Part shown: positions 14,295 through 16,753 of the stretch, piece after piece | How the letters are laid out: every line of letters begins with the position of its first letter | How positions within the stretch are numbered: position 1 is the first letter of the stretch | Assembly: GCA_002386065.1 (NCBI GenBank) | Contig: DGES01000052.1 | Location: 1 to 16,753 of the forward strand | Source of the DNA: Firmicutes bacterium UBA3920 | Lineage (GTDB): Bacteria; Bacillota; Clostridia; Caldicoprobacterales; Xylanivirgaceae | Direction: 5' to 3' | Length of the DNA: 16,753 nucleotides | The notes under the pieces: generated by a model | Told to the model about the DNA's origin: nothing | Databases searched by the model: none | Seen by the model: the letters and a program-made list of their open reading frames with translations, nothing else | Made by a program: the position numbers and the translations under genes

Positions 14295-14966
14295 ATGGGT
14301 ATGCATAAGGGGCATAGGGAGAGAATAAAGAACAGGTTTTTAAGTGAAGGACTAGATAACTTTGAAGATCATCAGGTATTAGAGCTCATACTCTTTTACG
14401 CCATACCTATGAAAGACACAAATGAGCTTGCTCATACCCTTATAAAGCAGTATGGTTCCCTCTCTGCAGTTTTAGAGGCAGATGTGGAGGATCTTATGAC
14501 AGTACCTGGTATAGGAAGGAATGCTGCAGTCCTTCTCTCACTAATACCTTCTTTGGCTAGACGATATTTTAAAGATAGATGGGGTGATAGACCAAAGCTC
14601 AATTCAACTTCAAAGGCTGGAGAATATCTCATATCTCTATTTGCCGGTAGATCATATGAACTTTTCTATATATTATGCCTAGATGCTCAAAATAGACTCA
14701 ATCATGCAGCGCTAGTCCATGAGGGAACTATAGATCAAACAGCTGTATATCCAAGATTAGTGGTAGAAGCTGCCCTTAGACATCAAAGTAGTAGTATAAT
14801 AATATCCCATAATCATCCTGGAGGAACACTTCGGCCTTCTGCTGCCGACATAGAAGTAACTAAAATAATAAAAAGTGCATTAGAACCTATTTCCATAGAG
14901 GTATTAGACCATATAGTAGTGGCTGGAGATAAATATTTTAGTTTTGCCGATAGTGGACTTATATGA
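14295..14966 (+). CDS. radC: RadC-family JAB-domain protein
   Basis: A 223-residue RadC protein. The N-terminal part holds a helix-hairpin-helix (LMTVPGIGRNAAVLL, about 67-81), a DNA-binding element. The C-terminal MPN/JAB domain has the metal motif HNHPGGTLRPSAADIEVT, with the two His, the Ser and the Asp of the JAMM pattern. RadC was named as a DNA-repair protein, but its biochemical role is not settled. AGGTGA seven bases before ATG 14295 supports the start; an ATG two codons later is also possible. It follows the sirtuin in the same direction and is probably in its operon. Confidence 0.93.
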   Translation: MGMHKGHRERIKNRFLSEGLDNFEDHQVLELILFYAIPMKDTNELAHTLIKQYGSLSAVLEADVEDLMTVPGIGRNAAVLLSLIPSLARRYFKDRWGDRPKLNSTSKAGEYLISLFAGRSYELFYILCLDAQNRLNHAALVHEGTIDQTAVYPRLVVEAALRHQSSSIIISHNHPGGTLRPSAADIEVTKIIKSALEPISIEVLDHIVVAGDKYFSFADSGLI

Positions 14967-14975
14967 TAATATTAA

Positions 14976-15005
14976 TTGTTATATAATATGTTTTGTGGGT
15001 ATTAT
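14976..15005 (+). promoter_or_regulatory. Possible promoter of the suf genes
   Basis: TTGTTA (14976-14981) and TATTAT (15000-15005) are 18 bases apart, with four and five consensus matches. They lie between radC and sufC, with no terminator in this 70-base gap, so read-through from the sirtuin-radC transcript is also possible. Confidence 0.35.
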
Positions 15006-15036
15006 TTATAGTATAGACAAATTAGGAGGAAGGAAT

Positions 15037-15789
15037 ATGCTTGAGATTCGAGATCTTACATTAGAAGTAGAAGAAAACGTTAAAATTTTAGATGATATAA
15101 ATTTAAAATTAGATAAAAAGAAATTATATGTAATTACAGGTCCAAACGGCAGTGGGAAATCATCCTTAGCCAAAACTATTATGGGAATTTATAAGCCAAC
15201 ATCTGGTAAGATTTATTTTGAAGGTCAAGATATAACTGATCTTGATATAACAGAGAGGGCAAAGCTTAAGATAGGTTACGCTTTTCAGCAACCTCCACGG
15301 TTTAAGGGTATAACTGTAGAGGAGCTTTTAAAGCTTTCTTTGAAAAATAATGGATCAGAGGATTTAGACCTATGCGAATTACTCTTAGATGTAGGTCTAT
15401 GTGCCCAAGATTATCTTAAACGACAAGTGGATGGTAGTCTATCAGGTGGAGAGATAAAGAGGATAGAACTTGCAACGGTCATTGCAAGGCAGCTAAAACT
15501 TGCCATATTTGATGAACCAGAAGCAGGTATAGATCTTTGGAGCTTTCAAAAACTGGCCGATACATTTGAGACTATGCATAAAAAATATGATACTACTATA
15601 GTAATAATATCCCATCAAGAGAGGATATTGAATTTAGCAGATGAGGTAATCGTTATGAGGGAAGGGAAGATCGCAGAGCATACATCAAAGGAGAAATTTT
15701 TATCAAAACTTGAAAATGACGCAGATTGTATATGTAGACAAGGCTGTGAGAAGGGAGCATTATACGATGAAGTTGAATGTTATAGATAG
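15037..15789 (+). CDS. sufC: SufC-type ABC ATPase for Fe-S cluster assembly
   Basis: A 250-residue cytoplasmic ABC ATPase that drives the SufB scaffold. The Walker A motif GPNGSGKS is at 35-42, the Q loop at about Gln84-Gln85, the signature LSGGE at 135-139, Walker B with Asp159-Glu160 (LAIFDEPEAGID) and the switch His193. FDEPEAGID is close to the SufC form rather than that of transporters. AGGAGGAAGG (15024-15033) fixes the start at ATG 15037; the open frame upstream lacks a site. The last 20 residues carry Cys231, Cys233, Cys237 and Cys248, not part of the classical SufC core. The stop overlaps the start of sufB by 23 bases, indicating coupled synthesis. Confidence 0.93.
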   Translation: MLEIRDLTLEVEENVKILDDINLKLDKKKLYVITGPNGSGKSSLAKTIMGIYKPTSGKIYFEGQDITDLDITERAKLKIGYAFQQPPRFKGITVEELLKLSLKNNGSEDLDLCELLLDVGLCAQDYLKRQVDGSLSGGEIKRIELATVIARQLKLAIFDEPEAGIDLWSFQKLADTFETMHKKYDTTIVIISHQERILNLADEVIVMREGKIAEHTSKEKFLSKLENDADCICRQGCEKGALYDEVECYR

Positions 15790-16690
15790 GGAGTTATTAG
15801 AGAAAATAGCAGAGCTTCATAGTGTGCCCCAAGGTGCCTACAATATAAGAAAAGATGGAAAGGCCTTAGATAGGCACACTACTAGCAATATAGATATCAT
15901 TCCTAAAAAGGATAGACCAGGTATAGATATATTTGTTAAACCAAATACAAGGGGAGAAAGTGTCCATATTCCTGTAATATTGTCTAAGACAGGGATGGAA
16001 GATATGGTCTATAATACATTCCATATAGGCGAAGGTGCAGATGTATATATAGTTGCAGGTTGCGGCATACACAATCCAGGTAGTAAAAAATCCCAACACG
16101 ATGGAATACATGATTTTTATGTGGGAAAGGGCGCAAGGATTAAGTATGTGGAGAGACATTATGGGCAAGGAAAGGGCACTGGTGACAGGGTATTAAACCC
16201 TACTACCTATGTAGAGGTTGAAGAAGGAGGAGTAGCCGAACTTGAAATGGTGCAAATAAGGGGTGTAGACTATACCAAGCGCAACACCAAAGTAAAATTA
16301 CACAAGGATGCAAAATTAATAGTAACAGAGCGACTCTTAACAGATCAGAGGCAAGAAGCCCATTCTATTATAGATGTGGAGCTTGTGGGAGAAGATAGTT
16401 CAGCCCAGATAATATCAAGGTCAGTTGCAAAAGATGAATCAAAACAAATATTTAATCTAAATCTCATTGGACTCAATAAGTGCAGGGGTCATATACAGTG
16501 TGATTCCATAATAATGGATAATGCCCATGTAAGTTCTATACCAGAGATAACAGCTAGACATTCGGATGCGCAGCTTGTACACGAGGCTGCTATTGGGAAA
16601 ATAGCCTCTGAACAGATTATAAAACTTGAAACTCTAGGTTTTACTGAAAACGAGGCGGAAGAAATAATACTTGAAGGCTTTTTAAGATGA
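15767..16690 (+). CDS. sufB: Short SufB/SufD-family Fe-S scaffold protein
   Basis: A 307-residue protein with the SufB/SufD beta-helix core (about 50-290), the platform on which Fe-S clusters are built with SufC. Classical SufB and SufD are about 420-470 residues; this one lacks most of the N-terminal part, as in the compact SufB-like proteins of many archaea and Clostridia. Cysteines are few (in AGCGIHNPG and LNKCRGHIQC), and RHSDAQLVHEAAIGKI near the end is typical of the family. I start at ATG 15767, nine bases after AAGGGAG. No sufS, sufU or sufD lies next to it, so the pair forms a two-gene system. SufB is the likelier name because it is the only partner of SufC; SufD cannot be excluded by sequence alone. 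Confidence 0.88.
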   Translation: MKLNVIDRELLEKIAELHSVPQGAYNIRKDGKALDRHTTSNIDIIPKKDRPGIDIFVKPNTRGESVHIPVILSKTGMEDMVYNTFHIGEGADVYIVAGCGIHNPGSKKSQHDGIHDFYVGKGARIKYVERHYGQGKGTGDRVLNPTTYVEVEEGGVAELEMVQIRGVDYTKRNTKVKLHKDAKLIVTERLLTDQRQEAHSIIDVELVGEDSSAQIISRSVAKDESKQIFNLNLIGLNKCRGHIQCDSIIMDNAHVSSIPEITARHSDAQLVHEAAIGKIASEQIIKLETLGFTENEAEEIILEGFLR

Positions 16691-16744
16691 CTAAAATAGT
16701 GTAAAATCAAAATTTTCAATAGTTCAAAAAGGGAGCTAATTGCG

Positions 16745-16753
16745 ATGTACGCA
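16745..16753 (+). CDS. Start of a further gene, cut by the window end
   Basis: ATG at 16745 is preceded by AAAAAGGGAG (16726-16734) at a workable distance, in the direction of the suf genes. Only three codons (Met-Tyr-Ala) are visible, so nothing can be said about the product. No terminator separates it from sufB. Confidence 0.35.

Noticed and set aside
1..16753. CRISPR array, insertion sequence, phage or integrase genes
   Set aside because: No regularly spaced repeats, transposase, recombinase or terminal inverted repeats with target duplications were seen; three tRNA genes are intact with no att-like duplicate of their 3' ends found.

Overview
The window is AT-rich DNA from a low-GC Gram-positive bacterium of the class Clostridia. 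It has strong AGGAGG-type ribosome binding sites, sigma-A promoters, many AGA/AGG and ATA codons, tRNA genes with encoded CCA ends, and anaerobic redox enzymes. The content points to a sugar-fermenting, alcohol-producing anaerobe. The secondary alcohol dehydrogenase and the beta-xylosidase resemble the well-known Thermoanaerobacter and Thermoanaerobacterium enzymes closely. That suggests a thermophilic relative but does not prove it, and the xylosidase may be acquired.

Layout. 1-330: two tandem serine tRNA genes with a near-consensus promoter and a terminator. 526-2031: a lipoprotein polysaccharide deacetylase and a tiny nine-cysteine protein. 2263-2381: an arginine tRNA gene on the minus strand with its promoter. 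2526-2778: an unassigned 46-residue hydrophobic/charged peptide gene on the minus strand, faced by a possible short convergent RNA; this has the layout of a type I toxin-antitoxin locus. 2978-4147: a zinc-dependent NADP-type secondary alcohol dehydrogenase whose promoter contains a Rex-like operator. 4561-7385: a GH120 beta-xylosidase gene divergent from an AraC-type regulator, sharing a control region with a small palindrome. 7411-9213: a soluble LytS-like histidine kinase and a LytTR response regulator, translationally overlapped. 9212-12963 (minus strand): an operon of iron-type alcohol dehydrogenase, nfnA and nfnB, preceded by a long leader and a promoter abutted by a second Rex-like operator. 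13059-14966: a doubtful 51-codon ORF, then a sirtuin and RadC. 14976-16753: a minimal SufC-SufB pair and the first codons of another gene.

How it fits together. The main theme is redox balance. NfnAB uses reduced ferredoxin plus NADH to make NADPH. The co-transcribed iron-type alcohol dehydrogenase and the separate NADP-type secondary alcohol dehydrogenase would spend NADPH on reducing aldehydes and ketones. The two 18-bp Rex-like sites, each with 13 of 14 consensus positions and each placed over or against a promoter, suggest that both units are switched on when NADH/NAD+ rises. Rex itself is not in the window. The xylosidase/AraC pair is a sugar-use cassette, and the Suf pair would serve Fe-S proteins, of which NfnAB is one local example.
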